NCBI GenBank assembly: GCA_963575745.1 | Contig: CAUYUJ010001448.1 | Span: forward strand, 384,501-448,500 | DNA: 64,000 nucleotides | Direction: 5' to 3' | DNA from: Prorocentrum cordatum | Taxonomy: Eukaryota; Sar; Dinophyceae; Prorocentrales; Prorocentraceae | Shown here: piece by piece, positions 51,921-61,055 of the stretch | Numbering within the stretch: position 1 is the first letter of the stretch | How the letters are laid out: the number at the start of each line of letters is the position of its first letter | Made by a program: the position numbers and the translations under genes | Notes under the pieces: generated by a model | The model's database searches: none | Seen by the model: only the letters and a program-made list of their open reading frames with translations | Told to the model about the DNA's origin: nothing

Positions 51921-54900
51921 CGTCATGATCGTGCATGTGAGCTTTATCGTATTCGTGACGGTGTCCGTCGTAGGCCTGTTATTACGCACATGTATGTGGA
52001 CGGGGTCCTCACGCGTGACCAGGAGAAGTGGATTGAGGGCCTTCGGTGTCATGGGCTCCTGAGGTACTCTAGCGATCCCCACCGACAGGACACCAACGCG
52101 TGCTTGGATGAGCTTAAGAACCAGTGTAAGGCCCTGCGAGACTCTGGAGAGCCCCACCGCAACCCGATCAACATGGGTCTCTTGCTGGAGGCACGGTCTA
52201 GACTCAGGGAAGGACGGGCAACAGGTGCAGACGGGGTGTCGTCATCGGTGCTCAAAGCATTGCCATGGGAAGCCCTCCGACACATACTCACCTTATTCCG
52301 TTTGCTGTATGATCAGAAACATGTTTCACCGAAGTCCTGGAGAGAGATCTTGGTATGCTTGATGCCTAAGAATCCCAAAGCTCGTGATTTTGAAGAAACG
52401 CGGGCCCTTTCACTTCTTTCTCATTTTGGTAAATGGTATAGCAGTTGTCTATGTATACTTCTAGAACACCGCGTTCGGCAGGCTGCACCGCCAGGTTGCA
52501 ACTTATATGGCTTTATCGCGGGTCACAAATGCAATGAGGTCACGGCCCCCCTCAAACGTCTTGCTCAACACGGCGTTGTGTGGGGGAAGGAGGAGAGTCT
52601 TTACCTTGCAAGTGCTGATATTGAAAAGGCGTTTGATAATTTCACGGTTAGATGTGCAGCAGAGGCGCTTTTATTCCATCATGTCCATCCTGCCCTTGTG
52701 TATGCTGTCTTTGAGAGTTATGCTTGTAACACGGCAGAGATCAGCTTCCAACAGTGTTCTACGACCATCTCGTGGGATACTTGCATTCGTACAGGTTCCT
52801 TGGAGGCGCCTTTGCTATTTGTTGCCCAGACCCTTCGTATGCTTGCACCAGTGACGGCAGGTTGGAGACAGTCTGGATACGGCGTCAGGCTCACTGATGA
52901 GGCATCCAATCTCTTGGTCAACCACTGGTTGTGGGCAGACAATATCTTGCTGGCAGCAGCTTCCAGGCGAGAATTGACCCATATGCTCGAGGACTTGACT
53001 GGGGTCCTCCACCGCTTCGGTTTCAACTGGAAAGCATCTTCGATGGAGTTCTTGGCTTGTGGCGTCCAAGGTCCATTGCAGGATATCCGCCTGCCTGTGC
53101 CGGGGCTCCTGCCTGCTGAGGTGGGTAGGAGGCGTTCTCGTGGGGCTTCCCAGAGCGCCGCAGGTCCTTCGGAGGAGATGATAGTGAGGCAGGTGGAGAG
53201 GATGGAGGTTCTTGGCACGCTATTGGACGTACGATTTCAGGATCATGAAGACATTAAGCACCGACTGGAGAAGGCACGACGGGTCTTTATGAGTGAGATT
53301 TCTTTTTACTCGTCGCCCGTGTATCCGCTTCGTTGTAAGTTTCAGCGTTATGATAGCAGGGTCAGAAGTTGCTTTCTGTACGGTTTGGAGGGTACGACTT
53401 TGGATTCGGGTAGTCTCCAACAGATACATGCAGCTGAAGGCAACTTCTTGTCCACCATGAGACGTCTCAAAAAGAAGATCACGGAGTCCTGGGGAGAGTA
53501 CTGGGGCAGGAGGATTAAAGGTGGTCGTCGCTTATTGAAGTGGGCCCGTAAGCCTTCGATGGTCCAGCTCGCCCTTCATCGCCAGTGGCTCTTCGCCAAA
53601 CATGTTGTGAGCACGATCCATGAGGAGCATAGTCGGGTGGATGAGGACGCACTCAGTCAGGGCATTCTTTATCATGAGCCACGAGATCCTGATATTTTTG
53701 GTGGTTTGCAGCGCTCCTTGGAGTTATCGGTTCCCTCGCCTACCCCGAATGCCAGACAGCGTAACAGTTCGTGTAGGAGAAAGGCACAGAGCGCGTCTTC
53801 CTTGGAGAATAGGTCAGTTCGCAGACGTATGTGGGAGAACACGGCACATGAACATCATGATTCACAACATGTACATGAGCCTGTTCGTAAGCGGGCACGC
53901 CATACCTATGCACGGGAGGAGGAAGGAGGATTGCCCACTGCCAGTATGCAGAGCGCCTTGACGATGATGCACGCGTCGGGGGAGTGGACTGAGCAGCGTG
54001 ACGTACATGTTAGAGCTCTCCCTGGGGGCCGACGGTTTACTAGAGCTTGTCGTCATCGAGTCTCGACGGGACTTAGGCCTTGGTTCGAGGTCTTCGAGCA
54101 CACGCACGGGGTTCATTGGGATCGCACGATGGTCTGGAATGAAACTGGCTGGCGTTCCTTCCTGGTGGGTACCCTGGCCGCCCTGGACTTGGATGATCTT
54201 CTCGAGTTCTGCCTTCTTCGGGATCCTTTCACGGGGGAGTTCAAGCAGGAGGAGGAGGGGGAGGAGAAGTCAGAGGAGCAGCAACGACGGGAAAATTACC
54301 GGGTGGCGAAACGACTGGCCGCGATAAATGATGATGAAACCACTTGGCGTGGGGAAGGGGGTGGATATGGCTTGGAGCTCCGTGGGGATAGCCAGTGTGT
54401 TGTGCGCTGGCTTAATGGACGATATCGCTGTCACAATGAAGTATATCGCCGCACGATCAAGGGTATGCAGAACCGCCTTCACATAATGAGTGAGGACCAT
54501 CATCTTGTCACGGCAGAAGTGGTAAGGGATATGTGGAAATGGGTGTATCGGGAGGGCAACGATGAGGCGGACCATGAGACACATCTTGCACTTGAGGGTA
54601 AAGTAACTTCTGATGTTCGTTGGAATCATAACACTCTTTATCATATTAGATCGGGTCATTATATTGTTCGTGCACTTAGAGGAGCTTTCGATGGTGGGCG
54701 GTGTGAACGTGGCACTTCGTGTGGCTGGGTTATGGATGCTTATCTTGTTCCCTCTCTTCCTCCTCACCAGCTTCCCCCTGGACTTGTGCAGGGCGGATGG
54801 CACCCTGGAGTTGGCCGCAGAGGTTTCATGATCCCTAGCCACTGCACGATCACACAGGCTGAGTTGGCAGCTGCACATTCGCTTCTCAATGGCATTGCCG

Positions 54901-54932
54901 AGATGTGTATACACGTACAGCTTGGTCGGTGA
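51921..54932 (+). pseudogene. L3 pol, main part: reverse transcriptase, unnamed domain, RNase H
   Basis: Same frame as the endonuclease part. Reverse transcriptase: GRATGADGVSSSVL, ETRALSLLSHFGKWYSS, SADIEKAFDNF (A), RTGSLEAPLLF (B), WADNILLA (C, codons at 52932-52943). Post-RT block: CKFQRYDSRVRSCFLYGLEG. Unnamed domain: TMMHASGEW, GLRPWFEVFE, GWRSFLVGTL. RNase H blocks: LELRGDSQCVVRWL, YREGNDEADHETHLA, LRGAFDGGRCERGTSCGW and TITQAELAAAHSLL. Unlike L2 it has no frameshift at the RT/post-RT boundary, so the two copies were damaged independently. Confidence 0.88.
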
Positions 54933-55165
54933 TTGTTTGTGTACTATATCTGCACAGCTCCGCTGTTGTAAGATACATGCTTAGCCCCGCTGTTTCTTCG
55001 ATGTGTGTATATTCCTGTGCAGCTACGCTGTTGTATCATATCTGCACAGCTACGCTGACTTGTATATTCGCACAGCTCCGCTGTTAGTGCTTAGGTTGCC
55101 TGTAGGTAATCCTACCGCTGGCCCTGCCCCCTAAGGGGGCTCGAATCGGGCCCCGCAGACCGCAG
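54933..55165 (+). other. L3 3' UTR with degenerate repeats and terminal stem-loop
   Basis: CACAGCTCCGCTGTTGTA near 54952, CCCCGCTGTTTC near 54986, CAGCTACGCTGTTGTA near 55020, then two more to 55085. After that come GGGGCTCGAATCGGGCCCC and (GCAGACC)2. Confidence 0.75.
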
Positions 55166-55479
55166 ACCAGGTTGACGGTTCACCGCCGGCGCCAGTTCAG
55201 AGGTCTGAGCTCGGTCTTATACTCGAGCTCGGTTTACCAAACTATTTGCATTGTTCGAGTCATCTTGAGATGTGCTGTCGATTTACGCGCGTAACGCGGG
55301 CTGAAGGAGAGCTACAGAGCTCGTAGAGAAGAGAATTCCCGGGGAGCTCGCTGAGAGCTGAAGGGTTTTAGATTAGAAGCCGGACGGTGGTGGTGCCTGC
55401 CAGGAGCTCCTCCACGGCGGTCCACAGGCCTCGCAGAAACTCCGGCGACCCGGCAGCGCGTCAGGGAGAGCTTCCGGCA
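55166..55479 (+). repeat. Long direct repeat, 3' copy (L3 flank) and hub hairpin 30 right half
   Basis: Starts ACCAGGTTGACGGTTCACCG (hairpin right half to about 55192), then a partial sat180 unit and the first part of module D up to TTCCGGCA. It then continues as AGCTTCCACGCATGC, the uninterrupted D sequence. Confidence 0.88.
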
Positions 55480-55630
55480 AGCTTCCACGCATGCCTGCAT
55501 GCGTGCAGGCACGCATGGAAGCGTTTCTGGCAGCGCTTCCGCAGCGCCCCAGGGGGGCCCCCAAGGCTCTCCAGGAAAGATTTCCCGTCCCCGAGATTCT
55601 CTTTGCTCTCCGGGTTTTAGACGCTGTCAA
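55326..55630 (-). repeat. Module D copy (-)
   Basis: Complete, with the palindrome around CACGCATGCCTGCATGCGTG at 55486-55520 and end CTCCGGGTTTTAGACGC. Its first part is inside the L3 flank duplication. Confidence 0.82.
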
Positions 55631-56150
55631 GTCCAGAAGCATCGGGGGCGTTCGGCTGTTGCATCGAGAGGTCTGAAATCGCTTGGGCTGAAAAAGTATT
55701 CGTTCTCTGCAATTTTAACGTTGTCGGATTACCGCCGGCGCCCAGTTCGGCGCTGGATAGCTAGTAACTCGTAGAGCTTCCCTTAGCAAGTTATGGCTGG
55801 AAGCTTAAGAGTAATTCTGGCTTAACTCGGCTGTAGGGGGGGCGTCAGGGCTGGTCATCACAGTAATCGATTCAGAGACATCAGACGCGTCCGCCTGTCG
55901 CATGTAGAGGTCTGAACTCGGTCTGATACTCGAGCTAGGTTTGCCAAGCTATTCGTATTGTTCGAGTCATCTTGAGAGGTGCTGTCGATTTACGCACGTA
56001 ACTCGGGCTGTAAGTGAGCTACAGAGCTCGTACAGAAGACAATCTAGAAGCATCAGGCGTTCGGCTGTTGGATCCGAGAGGTCTGAACTTGCTTGGGCTG
56101 AAAAACTATTTTTCTGTTTCGACATTATATGTTGTCAGGAAGCTCTACGA
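55631..56150 (-). repeat. sat180 pieces, broken hub arm and link C (-)
   Basis: A short satellite piece with head, a lone hub arm ACCGCCGGCGCCCAG at 55731-55745, link C at 55760-55825, then two units and a head ending TATGTTGTCAGGAAGC. Confidence 0.75.
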
Positions 56151-56168
56151 GTCCCCCGGCGGTAACAA
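56151..56168 (-). repeat. Hub hairpin 31, left half (split by L4)
   Basis: GTCCCCCGGCGGTAACAA at the 5' edge of L4. Right half at 62059. Confidence 0.85.
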
Positions 56169-56461
56169 GGCGTGGTTGCTCTGCGCAGCCGACAGGGGTT
56201 TTAAACTCTGCCTGGACCTCGCCTCCAGTTTAGAGCCCCTACGCCAGCAAAGCTCTGTTTCGCTTACGTTACGAGGGCATACACGCATCAAGCCCCTTGG
56301 GGAGTGGGCTTCATAGCTTCCCTCTTGCCAGTTTTCAATCAGCTGAATCTTGTTGTGCACTCAGGACGCGTTACAGATAGCATATTCGATTTGGTTGTGG
56401 CAATTTCTTCAGTTGTACTTGTACTTTGTCTCCTTGCCTCGTTCTCTTTCACATTGCAGTT

Positions 56462-57634
56462 ATGGAGGAAATGACAAAAGAAGAGGAGTTGGATATCGAA
56501 GGTATGGGAGGGGATGATCTTCAAAGCAAGATCCGTGGGGGTATACCGCCAGGTCTCTTGGATGCAGCAGCGGGAGCAGCAGGTGGACTTTTGGAGGAAG
56601 AAAAGGATGCTAAACGTCGTCGTCAGAGTGAGTTGGCACGGCAGCAGCGTGAGCAGGCATTGATTCAACAACAACAACAACAGCTCAATTCTCAGTTGGC
56701 GGCACTCTCGCAGCTGCTCGATTCGAAGTTTGCCACACAAAAGGAGAATTTCCAGTCTATTATGCAAGGTGAAGTTGCGCCGATCAAATTGAAGTTGGAA
56801 GAACACAGTACCGATTTGCAACGCCTCAATGCACAGGTGCAGTCACAGCAGAGACAGTTAGAAGCCCTCCAAAGTAAAACGAATGCCGATGCCTCAACAG
56901 TTGCGTCATCACGTGGGACTGGGTCGGGGAATCCTGGCTTCCAGTTCCAGGGTACTCGTGGGGAGTTTGGCTTCAAGGGTCCGAGGCCAACCTTTCAACC
57001 AACGATGATAACTATAAAAGGATGGGCACGCACAGCGTCAGAAGAGCTTCATAAACGATCCAAGGCTTTACTCCCTGGAGCGGTGGCCCAGCGCCTCCTT
57101 GCGACTCTATTTCAAAAAGCGAATTGCTTGGCGCACGTGGATGAGATAAAAACGAATGATGGGAACAGTAAGAACCCCATGGGATGTTATCAGCTCAAGA
57201 TATGCTTCAAAGCCACGGCGACGAAGGATATGATGTGGGATTTTCGCAAAGTGTTCATTCAATGTTTCGAGCAGAAAGCCATCTTTGAGGATTCACACGA
57301 CGCGACCACGTATAACCACATCTGTGATGAAAGGATCACGGTTACGGTGGAGGCCTCTCCGTGGCAAGAACCGCACATCAAAGCTGCTGGCAAGTTCAAG
57401 GCCCTATTTTATAAGCATCGTTCGTGTGCCAGCGCCTTTGTAAAGGTTGAAAGATATGGACCCCCAGCCACGTTTCTATGGGCTTACCCGTCCGAGCAGC
57501 AGCTGCAAAAGGGACAGTGTGTTGCCTCGTGGAAGCCTGATCGTGCAGTGGGTTGGAAGATTGATGAGGATATGATCAAGGAAGTCGATCCAAACTTCAA
57601 ACTGGGGGATTTCAAAGCTGATCTCATGAGTTGA
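56462..57634 (+). CDS. L4 ORF1 protein (coiled coil plus C-terminal conserved region)
   Basis: 390 residues from the first ATG (MEEMTKEEELDIEG). Acidic N terminus, a glycine/alanine-rich segment, then a long Gln/Lys/Arg-rich helical stretch (residues ~45-140: RQQREQALIQQQQQQLNSQL, then RQLEALQSKTNADAS) expected to form a coiled coil. The C-terminal half (from ~180, ITIKGWARTASEELHKR) is globular and basic, with NHICDERITVTVEASPW and ATFLWAYPSEQQL. Layout resembles L1-type ORF1 RNA chaperones (coiled coil followed by RNA-binding region), so an RNP role is inferred. It lacks the zinc-ribbon-like cluster of L2 ORF1, yet the last ~40 residues of the two align. The frame ends in UGA at 57632-57634 and stays open downstream into pol. 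Confidence 0.8.
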   Translation: MEEMTKEEELDIEGMGGDDLQSKIRGGIPPGLLDAAAGAAGGLLEEEKDAKRRRQSELARQQREQALIQQQQQQLNSQLAALSQLLDSKFATQKENFQSIMQGEVAPIKLKLEEHSTDLQRLNAQVQSQQRQLEALQSKTNADASTVASSRGTGSGNPGFQFQGTRGEFGFKGPRPTFQPTMITIKGWARTASEELHKRSKALLPGAVAQRLLATLFQKANCLAHVDEIKTNDGNSKNPMGCYQLKICFKATATKDMMWDFRKVFIQCFEQKAIFEDSHDATTYNHICDERITVTVEASPWQEPHIKAAGKFKALFYKHRSCASAFVKVERYGPPATFLWAYPSEQQLQKGQCVASWKPDRAVGWKIDEDMIKEVDPNFKLGDFKADLMS

Positions 57635-57645
57635 CGGTGCCCTGG
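57632..57645 (+). promoter_or_regulatory. Candidate stop-codon readthrough site between ORF1 and pol
   Basis: TGACGGTGCCC. The UGA is followed by CGG, a context known for readthrough in some plant RNA viruses. The identical 11-mer follows ORF1 in L2 (21326-21316) and L3 (50661-50671), although the flanking protein sequence differs. Pol is in the same frame. In L4 the next ATG in that frame is near 58134, beyond the endonuclease Asn and Glu blocks. Confidence 0.6.
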
Positions 57646-60600
57646 CAAGTGGCACGAACAATTGGCTGAGGTTGATCGCTCAATTTTCAGCTGGAACGTT
57701 CGATTGCTAGGGATTGCACAATGCCACGGGATTTTCGCCCAGGTCTTCAATTCAAGCAATGTGATTCTCCTTCAAGAGTGCCAGTTTGTCTCCGATCGTG
57801 TTGCTGAGGAACACGGTTGGAATCTTTGGCGCTCCTCTTGTGAGCGAGCGTGCGTGGGCCTCCGTGGTGTTTGGAAGGACGATGTCCAACACGAGGCCAG
57901 AGGCGACCGTTGGGTTGCCGTTGTTTGCTCCAATGTCATCTTTCTCTCTCTTTACTTGCCGCATAAGTATTTGCATGGAAAGTCTCGTGAGCAGTTTTTG
58001 CGTACGCTTAGTGTATACCAAGAAGTGCTGGTGGATACAGCGCTCAATGTTGCCAGATTGAAAAAGCAGTTTCGAATTCAGGATGTTGTTTTAGGAACCG
58101 ATGCTAATGTAGAGGTTGAGCCTCAGGTTTTCCACATGTCTCAGGCTGTCTCGGGTCCTAGTGTTGTAGGTGTGCCTATTGTCCCTCGTACGAGGGATGG
58201 CGGATTTCAGAGGCGATCTAAGGAGTTTGCTTTGGAACTCAGTGAGGCTCTTACTTTCACTATTGGCACCCTGGGCCTCCAGTTGGCCAACACTTTCAAC
58301 CCTACGAGGCTCCCTACCTGGCGCTCTGCTAAATGGGCTCACTACAGGCACCTACCTCAAGAACAGCAGTACTCTCACGTCTACGACTACATAGGTGTAC
58401 CTTCGTCTTGGGGAGCTCCTGAGGTCTCCGTCTTGTGGCCACAGCCGGGGGCAGCGCATATGTCTGGGAGCTCGGCCTCGAGTTTTTGGAGTGATCATGG
58501 TCTGTTACACTTGCGTATCCCTGCTCGTGTCTTGCCTCGTCGAGTTGTGCGTCCCAATCCTGTCCGCAACACACGCTGGCATGTTCAGTCTCATCGTGTA
58601 CCTCTTTTGCGCTATGCGGTTGATGCAGCCCTGGTGTCTGGCAACGGCCAGACAGAACAGACCGATTGGAGTGGACATGCGGGCCTCTCGCCCACGGAGC
58701 TAGGTGACGTGATTCGACAGCCCTGTGAGGAAATCGGCGAGGTCCCCACCAAAGCAGACCTTGCCCCGAAAGCTTCTGAGCAGTATGTTGCCGCTCGGGA
58801 GGCCGCACTTGAGATGAGGAGGAAGAGAAATAAGGGTGACTGCACGGAGGAGGAGTTCAAGAAGGCGAGGAGGAGGTACATATATGAGAGGAGGAAGCAT
58901 GGGAGGAATATCTTGGAGTATGAGTTCCGTCCAGGTCTACAGCATCGAACATACCTTAAGACGCTCAAAGTTGAGGGAGTGCACACTTGGGACAAGTCTA
59001 AGTGGGAGAAGGCCCTCATAGCGCACGGTCTGGCCATGTATACCGATGAACATGAGCGTGCACGCACAAACAGTAAGCTGGAGGAGATGAGGAAGAGGTT
59101 GCAGGAGGTGAATATGCAGGAGTACCAGCCTATCGATATCGGCCTGCTCATGCGTGCTAGGTCTCGTCTTCTTTCAGGAAAGGCCGTAGGTAAGGACAAC
59201 ATCAGCGTCTCCATGCTTAAGCACATCCCTTGGTCAGGTTGTCTTCAAGTCTTGCGGTGCTTTCAGCAGCTGTTTATGCGCGAGTATTGCACACCCACAG
59301 CATGGCGCCATATATGTATACAGCTGATGCCGAAGTCTGTGAAGACTTGCGAATTCAATGACACACGAGCTTTATCATTATTATCTTGCCTGTCAAAATG
59401 GTATATGTCATGTCTCACCTTGTTGGCCGTGGACCATCTCAAACGGAGTGTTGCCCCCGAGGTCATGCTCTTCGGGTTTGTTGCTGGAAGACGGACACAC
59501 GAGATTACTGGTGGTTTGAAGAGAGTTGCTCAGCACGCGACGGAATGGGGGAAGTCATATTGTATGCACACGGCGAGCTTAGACGTGTATCGTGCTTTTA
59601 ATAATGTACAGGTGGCAGACGTTGCTGACTGCCTGGAGGAGTTGAGGTTTCCACCTGAACTTAGTTATGCGCTCATGGAGGGCCTAGCTGAGAACAGGGC
59701 CGATTTATCTTTCCAGCAGGTGGATGTCTCGGACATAACTTGGGATAGTTGTATCCGCACAGGTAGTGTTGAGGCTCCGCTCTTTTGGCTGTGTGAGAGT
59801 GTGCTCATGTTCCGTTCTGTGGTCTTGAGTTGGCAGGAGCGGGGGATGGGAGTGCAGTTGACGCAGCAGGCAGGTACTCGTCATCTTACACATGCTATTT
59901 GGGCCGACAATGTTCTGTTGTGTGCCAGAGATCAGAGTGAGTTGACGACCATGATTGCGGAGATCAGTGTCCCACTTTATCACAGGAAGTACAGATGGAA
60001 ACCGAGTAGCTTGCAGTTTATTCGCTTTGGCTACGATGAGCCTGGGACCGAGAGTTTGGATGTCTCTTTTGCGTTGCCGAATTCCCAGGATAAGCGTCAG
60101 AGAGTGACTATAACGTTGCAGCAGACAGATCGTTTGGAAATACTTGGCACGATTCTTGAAAACAGCATGCGACAACATGAGGACTTAAATCATCGGATTT
60201 CTCTCGCACAAAAGGCGTTTTGGCAAGATAAGAAGTATTACATGTGCCAGGGTATTAAGTTGAAGAAAAGATTGCGGCGATACGACTCACGTGTAAGAAG
60301 CCGATTATTGTTTGCAGTGGAAGGGATGACAGTTGACAAAAATGCTATTGAATCGGTTCATGCGTTTGAAGGCCGCTTACTTTCGAAGATGGTATGGAGA
60401 CGGAAACGTGACACTGAGAGTTGGCCACAGTTTTTCCAGAGCGTGTACTTGACGGGGCGGAAAGCACTCAGGACAGCTCAGATGCCGAGTGCGGTTCAGC
60501 TCTTTCTTTTCAAACAGTGGAGTTGGGCAAAGGATGTGGCGACGACAACTGCTCAAAACGGGATCCGCCAAGTTGATGGCGCCCAGCCTACAATTGATCC

Positions 60601-61055
60601 AATGGAAATGGGTGGTGCAGTGTCTCTTGATATGGATGGGGTGTCTCAGAATGCGGGTGCTACTGTACCGATTACCACGGATTTGATGTCTCAGAATGCG
60701 GGTGCGGTCGTACCGATTACCACGGGTTCGATGTCTTTGAATGCGGGTGCTGCTGTACCGATTACCAGAGATCTGAAACGACGGAGGGTGACTGTTATTG
60801 TGGCCCCTGTCCTTACTGCCCGAGGGGACCTCACCGTTGCTCTGCCAGAGGGTCAGGAGAACAGCGCCACGAGTCAGGACCGACGACGGCTTCTCTCTCA
60901 GGCGTCCCGTGCTGCTGCCAAAAGGAGCAGGAATGCTCCCACATCATCAACGCCATCATCATCATCAGCCCCTACACCAGCGCCAGCAGCCATGCGAAGA
61001 AGGTTTCGAAGTGATATGGTGGGGGCGAGTGCGGATGACCCTTTCTTGCAGGCCC
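57635..61055 (+). CDS. L4 pol: APE endonuclease, reverse transcriptase, post-RT region
   Basis: Reads straight on from the ORF1 UGA. Endonuclease: FSWNVRLLG (Asn), LLQECQF (Glu), SLYLPHKY, VLGTDANVEV (Asp, Asn), YDYIGVPSSW, WSDHGLLHL (Asp, His). Reverse transcriptase: GKAVGKDNISVSML, DTRALSLLSCLSKWYMS, SLDVYRAFNNV (motif A), IRTGSVEAPLFW (motif B), HAIWADNVLLC (motif C). Post-RT: KRLRRYDSRVRSRLLFAVEG, IESVHAFEGRLLSKM. A linker follows with three tandem NAG(A)xVPIT repeats. The frame runs to a stop at 61123, but the conserved domain that should follow continues in the +1 frame from about 61050. A one-base deletion or insertion has therefore split pol. No such shift exists at this point in L1-L3. 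Confidence 0.88.
60641..60780 (+). repeat. Three 48-bp tandem repeats inside L4 pol linker
   Basis: GTGTCTCAGAATGCGGGTGC recurs every 48 bp with minor changes, encoding SQNAGA-x-VPITTDLM-like 16-residue units. The length keeps the frame. They lie in the variable linker between the post-RT segment and the unnamed domain and are absent from L1-L3. Confidence 0.9.

Larger units (their letters stand above)
50371..55165 (+). mobile_element. LINE L3, 5'-truncated copy
   Basis: About 4.8 kb, near-identical to L2 but starting inside ORF1 (TCGGTTGGTTTGTCCAACC, equal to L2 near 21617). The 3' end is the same GCAGACC doublet joined to AGGTTGACGG of a hub hairpin. Flanked by 314-bp direct repeats (50054-50367 and 55166-55479). 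Confidence 0.9.

Noticed and set aside
55125-55165. tRNA-like T arm (CTCGAATCGG) at the L2/L3 3' end
   Set aside because: Only a B-box-like stretch. No D arm, anticodon arm or acceptor stem can be built around it. A simple stem-loop explains the sequence.
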